From positions 806,001 through 870,000 of the forward strand of contig BQMF02000013.1 in NCBI GenBank assembly GCA_027922465.2: DNA of 64,000 nucleotides, read 5' to 3'. The notes beneath the pieces are model-generated. The model had not been told where the DNA came from, did no database searches, and saw only the letters and a program-made list of their open reading frames with translations. Source of the DNA: Turritopsis dohrnii. Lineage: Eukaryota > Cnidaria > Hydrozoa > Anthoathecata > Oceaniidae. Shown here piece by piece: positions 11,101 to 25,200 of the stretch. The position numbers and the translations under genes were made by a program. Positions within the stretch are counted from its first letter, which is position 1. Each line of letters opens with the position of its first letter.

Positions 11101-12654
11101 ATTTCAATGTTCTCATAATAGCAAAAGTCTTTATTCACGTGAATGAAGATGAAAGGAGACTATAAACTTGTTAGTTGTGAATAAAACATTTCACTGTTGT
11201 AACGACTTGTCTATTTTCGAAAAACAAAAAAATGGAAAGATAACATAATTCATATACCATGCAAAGATTCTGGATATCAAACATTTAATTGAAGACCTCA
11301 TATTTCTAATAGAAATACAAAACTGGTGCGAACAGCTACTAAATGGTTTTGGATTAGATAAACTCTTGATAAACGTTATCAGAATTATAGGTTAATCAAG
11401 AGAAGATATGTCAAGATATTGAATTAAAATTGATGGCGGAAGCTATCAACATCATTACCTGTTCTTACCTGTTGGAATGTATGGGCTTAAAGACTGAGCT
11501 CTAGCACTACGTCATTGGTTCGTAGATGATAACATTTCTGGTCTCCGCTTTCAACCTACTACACAAAGATAAAGTAAACATACTTATTTATCATTTTAGT
11601 AAGTCAAAATCACATTTTAAAGTTACAATTTCGTTTCACTAAAATTCATGGGACAAACTTTGTGCATCTTCCTTGATAATCTCACATTCACTAAATCTGG
11701 TCTTAAAATCATTTGCACCAGTAGTCACTAAGGAGAACTTACACTTGCTTGAGCTAAATAAACTAACAAAATATAACAGATTTTAAAAGATTCAGCTAGT
11801 ATAGATATTAGATGATTGATTTGTAATTATGTTCTTAGGTGGCAACTAATAATGTTACAGATATTGGTAACACTACATAAAATCAATAACATAAAATAAG
11901 TACTAGATATTTAATTTCAAACATCAAAAATCGTGCAATATGTTTCAATCAAAGTTATAATATGCTATTTTCTTGTAAAAATAAAATCACAGTTCACATG
12001 ATTTTCTCTCCTACGAAATTTAACTAAAAGAAGGTTTTATTCTTGTAGGATCGCCAGGAAATCTTCGCAAGGGAGCCTGTCACTTGTTGATTTGTTAATT
12101 ATCTGTTTAGATATTTAATCTGTTAATTATCTGTTAATTATCTGTTAGTTTCACATTTCTTCTAATGAGGAATTCTCACTAATGATATCGGCTTGCTGCA
12201 AACCACAAGAAAAAATAAACTCATTGTTGTTCATCTTGTTTGTACTACATTCGATTGTTATGCTGATCCCAGGATAAAAACCTCTCTTTGTTCATTTCCG
12301 GAAAAAACCGTTTAAAAATTAAAATTCTTTCCCAAGAAAGTAATTCCCTGAAATACTAAGTAAATTAATTACAATAAATCATATTCTAACACTTAGGTTT
12401 TTATTGTAAAATATACGTGTAGTGAGTATGCATTATGGTTTCTTTATAGATTAGATTCAGGTTTTTGCTATTATTGTTCTGATAAGGCAGATTCTCACAT
12501 GTGACTACATCCACATTTCTCTAGAGGCAATGGAGACGCTTGTCTATACAGAAATACTCGTTTTCATGGTTCTACTGTCTCTATAGTTCAAATCTTAGCT
12601 TATGTTTGACAATGAGAACTCGAGAATGAGAATTAACTCAATAACTAACAGAGT

Positions 12655-12792
12655 GGAAGTTGGAACTCAGTCAAAATTTGTGGAAGGAGTTTAAATTAAG
12701 AGAAAAACATGCAAGTATCATAATCGACTCTTAAGACTGAAAAATATCGTAATGTTGAACTCCTCCAATTTTTGACCTTGAATACGCCTATG
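12655..12792 (+). repeat. MITE family P2, copy
   Basis: Contains ACTCAGTCAAAATTTGTGGA at the left and GAACTCCTCCA plus TACGCCTATG at the right, matching the copies at 3101 and 52614. Confidence 0.55.
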
Positions 12793-13273
12793 ATTAATCA
12801 ATTTGACATAAACTACAAAGCGTAAAAAAGCGCGGTGAAAAGACGATAAAAGCTCCTGGTTCAAATAAAACATTAATTTCTAAATGGATAATAATTATAT
12901 AACCTTCATCAATGAATATTGTTATAAATAAATAATATTAAATGCGAAAGAAATAGTTCAACAATAAAATAAGTGCAATGGATGTATGAATAAAACCCTT
13001 TTCCAAAAAATTCCAATAACGTAGAAAAATGATGTTGCCCCAGTTCCAATATACTAAACTTAGAAATATCCCAGGAGTAGATAGCCTTTATAGTCACTGA
13101 TTCTCTTGCAGAATCATTCGGGTTCAGGTATAACTTAGGTATTAAAACAAATTGTAATAGTAGGCAATCGAACGTTGTTTTTCTATCATATTCACTTAAA
13201 CGATATCAAAGCACAAATTGAAGAAAAATGTCACGCCAGTAGGGTATCAGACCTGAGCAAAAAATATAGTAAT

Positions 13274-16200
13274 TCAATTGAACTTTTTGCTGATTCTTTT
13301 AATTAAGAACACTTGAAACTTCTTCCAAATTTCCAAAATCTTTTGATAAGTGAAATATACTACCAGAAACGTGACAGGAGTAAGTACTACATCGATTGCA
13401 TCGCAAATCTTTAACACGGATGTAATTGATTCGTCATTGGTCACTCTATAAACGTATAAAAACGAGCGGAGCGTGTTGACACCTGCGAAAAAGATCAATA
13501 GTGAAAAGGAAACGGAATCCAATTGATTAACCAGATCGTCTTTGTATGGTTTGATTTGAAGTTGAACCACCAAGAACAAAATTAATAACGGGAAAATAAA
13601 CGACAAACGAGATATCGGGTCGACTTGAAATACTACCAAACACGCAATGATTAATCTTTGATAAAGCAGCCACGAATGCCAAAATGTAATGTCATCTCTG
13701 TACGGTTGTTCAAAAATTAGTTGTATTGTTGACTTTAACTTATTGTTCTCTTCATTGAGACTGGGAATCCTGCTACTTTCCCATATATAATAGAAAGGTA
13801 CGATTGCAGGGACAACCATGAAGACAAGAAATCGTTCAGGAGATATGTGCTTTGATTTTAAGAGCTTTAATGCCAAAAACAGTGAAAGCGGAAAAGGAAC
13901 AATCCATAACCAAAGATACAAGTGTGCGATATACTGCGTATAACCCCAACATTTGATGTCAGTGAAGACGTACAGTAGATCCTCGTTACCCACTGTTACA
14001 CAATGGGCCATAATCAAGGTAAACCTTGTCATGTTCTTGTACCTCATTGACATGAGGCGTAAGAAGCATGCGTAGCAGCGAGTTAAGAACGAAATTTCAT
14101 CCGATTGACGATTAGATCGGTATATATCATTTTCCTGGTAATCGTTTGTCATGCTTTCGATTTCTGCAACTATTTCGGAACCAGTAGCGCTAGAACATCT
14201 TTTACAACATTCTTGTTCGTTTCTCACAACTGTTTCTTTCACTCGTGATGGCTTCTTATATTTATGCAGAATATGTAGCGCTACAGCTAATACAAGGACA
14301 GGAACAACCATAATAAGGGAAAAAATGAGATCTTTCACAATGTGCTTTTGGAAATCGTTAAAGGTATATGACGGACAGAGATTATAAGAAAGTTTAAACA
14401 GCTCAAAATTAAACATATCTGCCAGAAATGGGCTTATTTTTGATTTAGAGTACTGAATACCCAAGTCGATATGAAGCAACTGCTTCAATTGGTAGAAAGC
14501 GACCAATATGTTCAAGATTCCCGACCAACGACATTTATCTTCGTTTGCTTCCTTAAACAAAGTGGTTTCACAAGAAAGGAAATGTTCATTGCTTTCTTCA
14601 TCGATACTATTAGTCGAGTTGCATCTTTGCAACTCAATATTTTCAACATTACTTTCTTCCTCTTGTGATTCGCTTTTAAAGATTTTGCGACATGTTAACC
14701 AACGAATGATTTTTTTCAAAACATTCCATAGGGTTTTTAACTGATCTAAGTATCCAACTACGAGAACATATAATAGAGATGTTAGTACGAATAGTAGCCA
14801 AAAAACGGACGGGCTTTTACAATTAGATGCAGGCAAACAGTTAGCGGAAAAATAATCTACCAAGTAGCCATCTTTGCATTTGTTACACAACGTTCCAAAG
14901 CGCTGAGAGTTGCAGGTATTGTAAAATGAGCATGCTGTAGTAGTTTTGGAGCAACAGTAACCATTGGGGCAATGATAAAATTTTACGTTCCCAGTTGATT
15001 GATTTAGGTAGCCCCAATAGTTATCGTTGCTCAAGATTTTACCATCACAAGTCGCTCCACTGGGACATGGTCTACATGTTAACGTATTTGGACTTCCATA
15101 TATGGTCCAGTTCGCTATACTTGCAATTATGAATTTTGACAATTCAAACTTTTTATATGTTAGGTATCCTTGCTCCAAAAAAGTTGAATTGCTGTGGTTC
15201 GTACTTAAGGAAAATCTTGCGTTGCGATCGGTGATAGTAAAGAATCCTCTTCTGCATGGTTTGCAATAATACTCAAAACGAAAATCATCAGTTGTCTTTA
15301 AATCATAATGAGGAAGAGTTGAATTGATATAATTTATAACACTTGGAATAAAATCTTCTTTTGTATCAATTTCAATTACAGGAAACTCCAATTTCGATTC
15401 TCTCAAATAGACGTGTGTTCTAATAATGTTAACATTGAGAAGTTTATCACCTTTGATTGTAATTGCTGGTATTTTCTTGGTAATGGAAACTATTTTGACA
15501 TCTTCCATATTAAGCATATAAGGCGAGTCATCCAAATTTTTGTAAAGGACAGCTGTCTTCGAAACATGGAAAGAAGAATTTTTAATAGTTAAGTTAGCGT
15601 TTCTAACTCGGACACCTTCGTTGCATATTATATTGGAATCAAAAATTTCAACGGTCCCTTCCTCAAAAGTCAATGCTTTTTCAAGTCTTGAATAAGCAAT
15701 CTTACATTTAAGTAATTTTAAATAGCCTTTGCCCGTGTCAATTGCTGTGTCAGTTGTCATATTGTTAAATTTGATGTTTTGTAGATGCATTATTAAGTCG
15801 TCTTTTATTGGAAAAGAAAATGACATGTTTTCTGCTCTCCTTGCTTTCTTTGTTGCATCTCTTACCCATGCATTAATTAACTCACGGTGAAATACTTTTG
15901 TTTGATTGAATTCTAAAATGCTTCTCATAGTTAAATTCATTGAAAATTTCTTCCTTTCAGTTCTTTTTAACGTGGAATAAAAGGATTCATCTTCATTTTT
16001 GTAAATCTGTGATGTATATCTGTTTTTTTGATACACAGCAACTGGTAAAATAAATATAACTTTGGGTGTTTCTGAATTTCTGACTTCCAGGTCAGATATA
16101 GTCAGATTGTTAACTGCTTCAAGGTCAAACATTGTTTGATTTGATATCGTATTTTCTATAAGAATACTTGACAGTGACACAAGCTTCGAATCCAATAGCT

Positions 16201-19200
16201 TTAGACAACCAACGCTCCGTCCATTTGTGATCGAAATATTTGAAATTCCGATATTTTTTGTTATTTGCAAATTTAGATAATTGTTCTTTACCTTGATCAT
16301 ATCAATATGAATTTTCGATATAAACACTGATTTTACCTTTCTAACATCTTCTGCCAAACTGTTTTTAAAGTTGATCTCCGTCATATTAATATGATCTACA
16401 TTTTCAAAATACAGAAGGCTGCGTTCGGAATATATCTCTTCCATGTGAAAATGTGATATAAGTGCTGATTTTATTTTTTCAAAATAAACACCAGTTCCAC
16501 TTCCTGAAGAGTATTCAATGTAGATCTCCATCATATTGATATAAGTTACGTTTCCCGTCTGGAAAATACACAATGTTTTTATTTCTTGAATGTGGAAATA
16601 TGATATAAATGCAGTTTTTATGTCATTAAAGTTAACACCAAACCTACTTGATGATGAAATTTCTATGTTGATTTCTGTCATATTGACATGCTCTACGTTG
16701 AAAAAATTCAGAAAATTGGACTTAGCTTTTATCTTTTCCAAGTGAAGATTTGATAGAAATATTGTTTTTACATTGCTAGCAAAAACAATATCACTAATTG
16801 ACCCGTTTTTACAGTTAATCTCCCTCATGTTGACATGATCTACGTTATGAAATCTCAGAAATGCGAATTTTACGTTTGTCCTTTTAACATGTAAGTTTGA
16901 TATTAATGCTGATTTTATTTTTATACAAAAAACACAATACAAACCCGATCCTTTAAAAAGGAAGATCTCCACGAAGTTAACGTGATTAACATCGAATAAT
17001 GCAAACGTATAGTTAACTGTGATTACCGCTTCAATATATATGTTAGAAAATAATACTGAGTTCTGTTTATTTGATTTGATGACACCTCTGCCACTTACAT
17101 TTCTAACAATCACATGCGACAAATTTAATGTCCTACCAACAGCATGAAACAAAGGAAACGTTGCACGGACATGCGTTACCGTTAGGTTATCAGCTTTACA
17201 ATCAGAATCTTTAACATTGATGACCCCTCCACAAAAGACATTCTGGATCAGCAGATCATTTATTTCAAAAGAAGTCACATTCTCAACATCAAGTATGTAG
17301 CGTGCCATGTTCATATGTCCACTGAACTGACATTGCTGCAAAATAAATGTATCGGTATTCACAATCTTAATGATGGAATCATTTAAAAATGTTACATTTG
17401 TAATTTTCACAACCATATGTAAATGCTGATCATGGCCTGATATCTTTATTCCTGTGGAAACAAATGAGCTGTTGAATATTGAAATAATTGTGTGGTTCAA
17501 ACGTTGCAACTGTACATTCAGATTGATGTCAAGGAAATCGTTTCTCATCATGCCCTTGATGTGACAATTACTAATGTTGATGTGAATTACTTCAAACTTT
17601 GTTCCAGTGACTGCAACTAATTTTGCATTTACGAAATTAAGACCTTGTACGGAGATATTGATTTTTGTTGCATTCTCTTGCACACCAAACATAGCGGTTC
17701 CCTTGGTAGCAGTGACTGTTGGTAAACAGCCACTATTTTCCATTCCCTTAATGTCAACAGTGTAGCCAGATAACAAAATTGTTTCGTTTATGATGTGTTC
17801 ATCACAATTTTCATTCATTATAATCATTATATCATTTCTTTCAACTTTTTGATAGTAGGTATAACCTAACGTTTTACAGGGATCCGTGATGTTTCCACAG
17901 TTTCTGCTGTCAATGCCGGTCAGTGATATGAAATGAACTCGGAAATCATAAGCTGAAAAAGAAAGACGCATTTATGGTAAACATGAATTGCATAGGAATA
18001 TATGGATAGAGAGTCATTCTTTTGTCATAGTTTCGTTATCACTTCTTTAGAACCATTATTTTACGTCCATCAGACAGAATGGAAGTAATTTTTACATGCT
18101 CTTATAAGGGAACCTGTTAAATGTCGCTGAGGGGGAAGGTTTTAATAAGTTCTAATAATTAATAATTAATAATTAATAAAAAAATAAGATCTTTCCACTA
18201 AAATGGAAGATATATCTTAGCTCACCCCTAGGCGAAAGGGATATTTATACCCCCGTGACAAATTCAACAGTCCAAGTAAGTCAGCATTAATCTGGGGGTT
18301 ATGACAATTATGTCAGGTGAAACCATGGAGGTAGAACTGTGCATGCATTGCTAATGTGTTTGGTTGTTGTTTTGTTTCATTCTTTTAAAAAACGCTGAGC
18401 AAATTCTGACCACGTTTGTTCTTCACACCCATGGAACTGATTGAACGTAGAATTAGGAATTTGTGCTCAATGAATTGGCATTTCGTTTTAGAGAGAAAAG
18501 TGCGAGATTCGTCTTCATTGCTCGTTTATACCAAAAACTAATTTCTGGTCAACTGCATAGAAATATTTTTGTTGAGACCTACCACCTAAATAATTGAAAG
18601 ATAAGCAGGTGTTTATTTAGTTCTGTTTCCATTTGTTTTGGGGCACTTTTTAGTTCTCGCCGTAATTGACATGTCCTTAAATGCCTGTTACTATTCCCAC
18701 CACGACTGTTTTCATCATTGCTAAATTCTTATCCTCGCATGTGTAACATGTTAGCTTTATGTTTATCCGATTCATCCATTCGTAGCGAAAACATACAGGT
18801 TAAGACCGTCCGCTCTTGAAAAATTGTAATATTTTATTTAATAATCTTTTAAAATCTAATACAGTCATATTAATCGAACGTCTTAACAAATTGTTTTGCT
18901 ATGGGGGTGTCTTAGTGATTAGACGCTCAAACAACATAGTAAACGTTACGTCCATCTTCTTTTCTGTTCTCCTGCATATAACTGTAAAAATAAATCTAAT
19001 GTTGATAACAAGTAAAAAATCTAAAATTCAGATGAAGCTAACTTTTTTGAAAGTCCAAATGAGTGACTCCAGTAACTTGCTGCTTTCTTACAATTAAAAA
19101 AAAAAGCGCTGACTTCTCTCGGGCAGATGAGATTACACTTAGGCCATCAAAGAGAATAGGAATAGCAGATTTCATTTTGTTTAAGATGCTGTTAAAGATC

Positions 19201-22200
19201 TTCCAAAAGTAAACCAAGTTTCTGCAAGGAGATCTTTGTTTTATTGGATTCCTGATAGATGTTCTTAGCAATCTGAAGAAATATTTCTACAGAAAAGAGC
19301 CAGTTGTTTTCAGCAGAGTTATCTAGCTGAAAGAGGTGAAAATAGTGGTTATGATTAAGAATGGCTGCTGCACAAGCAGATGAGAACCAAGGAGAAGAAT
19401 GTGGTCTGACCTGGTATTTACGTTGAGCCAAAAAATTGTCGATGCCAGCACAAAAATGGTCTGGAGGAGAAAAGCCATCCATCCAGGGAGCATCACAAAA
19501 GAATTCCCTGAAGGAATCTCTGTCAGCAAGTTGGAAGTTGAAGGTAGCTCTATGAGAAAGATGGTCAGTAGTATGACTAGCCTTCTGTTGTAAGAAGACG
19601 GATACCACAACATGATCGGAGATACCGAAAAGAGCTTGGGAGAGGCTTTACAACCACTAGAGTCAGAAACCAGACAAAGATCAAATAAAGTAGGAGAGTG
19701 GGCATCATTGTCAGGAAAACGAGTAGGGAAGGTTACACTCTGTGAGAGACTCTGAGATGTAAGTTGTAAGCTTCCACACCAGTATCATCTGTGTTAGTTG
19801 ATCCTAGCCATTCTGAATAATGGGCATTGAAATCACCACATACAATAATGTATGCCGTGGGATTGTCACAAAGACCTCTGTCGATGCTGTCAAAAGTGCA
19901 TCCAAAAATAAAAGGAAGGTAACCATCAACATGAAAGTCAGACCAGGATATGGAAGGATCAAAGTTAGTTTCACATAGACCAAGAAAGTCAGGTGAGTGA
20001 GAAGCAAGGAGAGACTCGACAAGAGGAAATTTAGTTGGGAATTTAAGTGGGATCCAGCAAGAGAAGTCTCGTCCATCATCTGCAAGGACCCAAGGATATA
20101 GCAATGGCAGAGATAGTGGCCTAAGGAGACACACTCCTGATGTGAGGCAAGCACACCACTCCATGCAACACATGGCATTACAACACAAATGAAACTATAC
20201 AACTGATGATAGTGCAGGCTCTTCCGATCGTTACGGAAGTGGTTCGTGCTCCTGTACTGTCAGTCGGCTTAACTTCACCATCCGGAAAGTTAACTAAATG
20301 ATATGACAAGTGAGGAAAAGAAAGACTGGCAGTTCAACACCCTGGCACAACAATATGGACTAAATAGACCATATATGTCTCTTACTAATAGGTGAGGAAG
20401 GAGTAACAACGCCGGGCGGTAGCAAAAGCTACCTACTCTTGCAGTTATAATTATAGGTCGGACAAAATTCCTAGTCGGACAAAATTATTAATCGTCACAA
20501 TAATGAGTCACTTTGTCTGACTTTGTTTTGTCCGATAAGGTAATCGTTTTTCAATACAGCAGTTTCCACACGAACACTAACTCAAGCTGCTAGCACGATG
20601 GTCGGGTAATGGGTAATATCTTCTAAACTCTCTTTCTCACTCTCGTCTGTTTCTGAAATGTTTTCTTGCTCAGGCTTAAATTGATCAACTCTTTGTTGAG
20701 TCTTCAGTTTCAACATCAGAAGTTTCGTCGTCAATCATTTTATTAATCGTTTTTATTTATCTACACTCATGAACTGTGGCTTCACAAAAACAAACAAACT
20801 TTTTGCTCATGGTGGCTGCTAACGTTATGAGAAGGTAATAAAACAGTCGAAAAAGCCTAAAAGGATCAAGCACTTATAAGGGTTATGAATAATTAATGAG
20901 GTTAATGTTCATATTATTTGTTATTATTTGTATTACGTTAATGCTTCAAAGAAACGCCCATTTTCTTTTAAACGCCCCCTCGAATAAACGCCTCCTAAAA
21001 AGTAAATTTATTTAATAATAATATAATATTACAATACTAGCCGCCAAGGCGGCGTCGCTCGCCACCCATGTTCAGCATGCGTCCAGTTCAGGAAAAATAA
21101 AATGAAGAATTGGCAATGATAAGTGTACCCATGTTGTAGAGCTTGAAAAACTAAGCAAAAAAATGTATGGGATCGTTTCGCTACGACCAACCGTTCCAGA
21201 GATATTGTCAATCAAAGATTTTGATGACGTCATAGCCGCAGTACCAAATAAAATTTAGGCCCAAACGTTGCGTCACTCCATCACCCGTGTCACCGACCCC
21301 AAAAAACGTCAGTTATCCCTATTGGTTCTCAAGATATTTCCCCAAAAACGTCGCGTTCGATTGGGGATGCAATTCAATGATTCCCCGTGATCATAAAAAA
21401 AACTGACGTCAAATGATGCCACGTGCTTTTGGAATAATCGTGAAAAAAGTGTCTCTCGCATCTACGTGGTTTTACGCGCACATAAGAGGACGATGACCGA
21501 AAAATTTAGTTAAATATATCACTGTCTAAAATAAAAGTGGTATGCACAATCGCGGATTATTATAATAAGACTAGTTCACAAAAAATAAAATGAAGAATTG
21601 GCAATGATAAGTTTGCCCATGTTGTACAGCTCGAAAAACTGATCAAAAAAATGTATGGGATCGTTTGGCTACGACCAACCGTTGCAGAGATATCGTCGAT
21701 CAAAGATTTTGATGACGTCATAGCCGCAGTACCAAATAAAATTTAGGCCCAAACGTTGCGTCACCCCATCACCCGTATCGTGGACCCTAAAAAACGTCAG
21801 TTATCCCCATTGGTTCTCGAGATATTTACCCAAAAACGTCGCGTTCGATTGGGGATGCAATGCAATGATTCCCCGTGATCATAAAAAAACTGACGTCAAA
21901 TGATGCCACGTGCTTTTGGAATAATCGTGAAAAAAGTGTCTCTCGCATCTACGTGGTTTTACGCGCACATAAGAGGACGATGACCGTAAAATAAAACTAA
22001 ATATATCACTGTCTAAAATAAAAGTGTGACACACAGCGCGGATTATTATAATAAGACTAGCAACCCGGGTAAAAATTTTTTTAACAAGTTTAACTTCGAA
22101 AAGGATGTGTCAAATTTTCCTTTTCCCGTATGCGAACCCCGTGGCGAAAATTTTTATTACGGAATCGCGACTCAAAAGTGTACCCATGTTGTAGAGCTCG

Positions 22201-25200
22201 AAAAACTGATAAAAAATGTACGGGATCTATGGAATGCCTTTACTGCCTTAAATCTATGGTTTTGAGTTGGAACCACCGTTTTACCATTTCATGATGTCAC
22301 AATTTTGTCATATGATGTCACTACACCTTTCGGTGATGTAATTTTGTCATTATATGATGTCACTTTATGCATATATGATGTTATTTCGCATCATATGCGG
22401 TCTTAGGTTATGTCACTTCATCAAAATGTGATGATGTTTCATAATTATATCACGACACTTAAACGTTATGTGAGGTTGTTTCATTGTCATCTGTCAACTG
22501 AAGTTCGTTATACGATTTTTCATCATTATAGTACGAGGGAGTGTTGAACACCCCCGGGGAAGAGTTTTCTCGTTTCTCAGATTTTTCATAAGAAAGATGG
22601 CGGACACAACGGCAATAGAACGTGCTCTAAATGAAACACAATTGTCACAACTTGTACCGCTTAATCCGTCATTTATGGTATTCATGTTTAGAGAAAAAAA
22701 AAACTTGTTTTAAGTAATTAATTTTTAAAAACAAGTACAAGTCTGTATAGCAAGCCAAATATTCTTAGCAAGAATTCTTAATAAATCTTTAATAAATAAA
22801 TGCTTGGATTAAGAAGAAAATTTCAAGCAATATTCTTCTTATTACTCAGTAACAAAATCTTGAGACCCTACTTATGATTAATCCTGCCGGGGTTCAAACC
22901 CGAGACCTTGCACACAGCAACCGGACATTTTACCCTCATGCCATGGTCACTATACAATAACGCCAGTATAAAAAATCTAAAGCAGAATATGTTAGCTTCA
23001 GTCAACTAAATTGGGTGTATCTCGACAAAAGTATGGTGGTTTACAATCAGTATAACCTGTAGAACATTTTGTACCATGGTTTTATAGGGGGTTAAAAATC
23101 CTCAGAAAAGTTAATACTACTCTTAGCAGAATATTTATACCATTTCACCCTCATATTGTACACGGTTAGTTGTTACAATTTCAAGAGTTTTTAGGTACAT
23201 TTCAATACCGTCATCTACATCGGAGCAAGGAATGTTGCTAAAAAAGCTGTTCAGCATTGCAACAGTTTCCGGATTTAGCAATTCTGGTGCAGAAAATATT
23301 GGTCTTCCCCTTTCATCAACAGATTCATCATCTGCACAAAAACTCTTCACCGGGGAGGGTGTCAACACTCCCTCGTACTATAATGATGAAAAATCATGTA
23401 ATGAACTTCAGTTGACAGATGACAATGAAACAACCTCACATAACGTTTAAGTGTCGTGATATAATTATGAAACATCATCACATTTTGCTGAAGTGACATA
23501 ACCTAATTATGAAAAGACCGCATATGATGCGAAATAACATCCTATATGCATAAAGTGACATCATATAATGACAAAATTACATCATCGAAAGGTGTAATGA
23601 CATCATATGACAAAATGATGACATCATGAAATAGTAAAACGGTGGTTCCAACTCGAAACCATAGACTTAAGGCAGCAAAGGCGTTCCATAGGATCGTTTC
23701 GCTACGATCAACGGTTACAGAGATATCGCCGATCAAATGTTGCGTCACCCTCTCACCCTCACCCTCACCTAAAAAAGTCAGTTATCCCTATTGGTTCTCG
23801 AGATATTTTCCCAAAAACGTCGCGTTCGATTGGGGATGCAATGCAATAATTTCCTAGTGATCATAAAATAAACTGACGTCACGCCAACGATGCTGTAATA
23901 GATTGTTGTGTGATCTTTCGTGACGAATCCTTATTCAAAATCACCGTTGCCTCATTTTAATGCAGAAGCAAAAAGTTTAGTTTTACCTTTTGTAATTGGG
24001 TATGTAAGCCCATTGACGTGTACTTTTCATGAATATATAGAGGTGATAAGTAAGTGAGGTCTTTGCCCAATTAGAGCCACTTCTGAAAAATAAGAATGAA
24101 AGCACCCTTCAATTGTTCTTTGCGGAAACCTTTGAAAATTGGAGAAAATCTTTGCATTGCAAATTTGGAAAAGAGTCCATGTAAACATTGCACTAAATCG
24201 TTAACTAGGAATTATGAATTATGGTACTATGAAGGGAGTAACTCGGGGTATTCTTAAGACTTTAACCTACTACAAGTGTCCTTAAGCCATCAAATAAAAC
24301 TCCTTATCTAAACTTCTGCTGTGCGACGGTGATATTTTGAATTAAAAAATTCTGTTGGACGGAATTTGGTACTTTGAGAAGCTTTTAAAACTGACTGGTG
24401 TATAATAAGTGAAAATTGTTAAAACTATGTGAAACATAGCCAGACTTTAAATTAAGCCTTTAATATTTATATTTGCCGAACTGCTACAGTAACAGTTCAA
24501 ATTCTGTTGGATAGAATTTATGCAATGAAACTTATCAGTCAAATTACACCTCGAACAACAAACAAATGCGAAAAATCAGTTTATAATGCATAACTTGGAT
24601 CTCTTTACAACATTATCTTGTCAAAAGTATATCCATATTGAAAATTTATTGGAACAAAAATCTAAAAATCTAAGACTAAGATAGGTATAATGTCTGTTGG
24701 ACGGAATCTGTTGGACGGAGCGAATGCAACAAATTTGTCAAGTAAATATATTCAAGACTACAATAGCTAAAACTTGATTTATTTACTACAGTCTACTCTC
24801 GATAAGTGGAACCTCCACGGAACCGAAAAAAATGGTTCCACTTATCGAATGTTCCACTAATCCGAATAAAATAAGAGAGGTTAGTTAATGCAGGGACTGG
24901 AGAAATTGGTTCCACTAGACGAAAGTTCCACTTATCCGGGGTTCCACTTATCGAGAGTAGACTGTATCAGTTAATTTTGATGGCATATGAAATCTTGATA
25001 AAAATAAAATAAAAACATTTTTAAATGTATAAAGCTTCCAACTAGCTTTACAAACTTAACTCAATTTCATAATGAAATTTATGGACGGCTAGTATTTTTC
25101 ATCCAACAGACCGCCATTTTAATTCCTAAAAGAACATGATTGCAAACAACTATAAAAACTTTAGAAGGAATGTATCGGTTATAATCTTTGTCATAAATTG

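Larger units (their letters stand above)
6791..13273. other. Gene-free repeat-rich stretch
   Basis: No convincing exon was found here. It contains a dispersed ~550-bp repeat (7620-8170), short structured sequences at 8240-8347 and 10919-11001, locally repeated ATCGATTTCCA-type blocks near 10060-10340 and a P2 MITE at 12655-12792. The part from about 11760 matches the region 3' of the broken surface-protein copy (from about 32440), so it belongs to the duplicated block. The rest shows nothing recognisable. Confidence 0.6.

Noticed and set aside
17953..17971. Met at 17971 as the start of the large surface protein
   Set aside because: It lies upstream of a conserved splice acceptor, encodes no leader, and a signal-peptide exon with matching phase exists at 25672-25603 and in copy B.
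13274..17971. Plus-strand open frames of 60-80 codons across the large gene
   Set aside because: They are antisense shadows of the surface-protein coding sequence with no family features.
20218..20232. GCTCTTCCGATC, 12 bases identical to part of a common sequencing adaptor
   Set aside because: Only 12 bases match and flanking bases do not continue the adaptor; a chance match is plausible in 64 kb.
24310..24730. Recurring CTGTTGGACGGAAT words
   Set aside because: The spacing is irregular and no ends or partner arms were found; only a local low-copy similarity.
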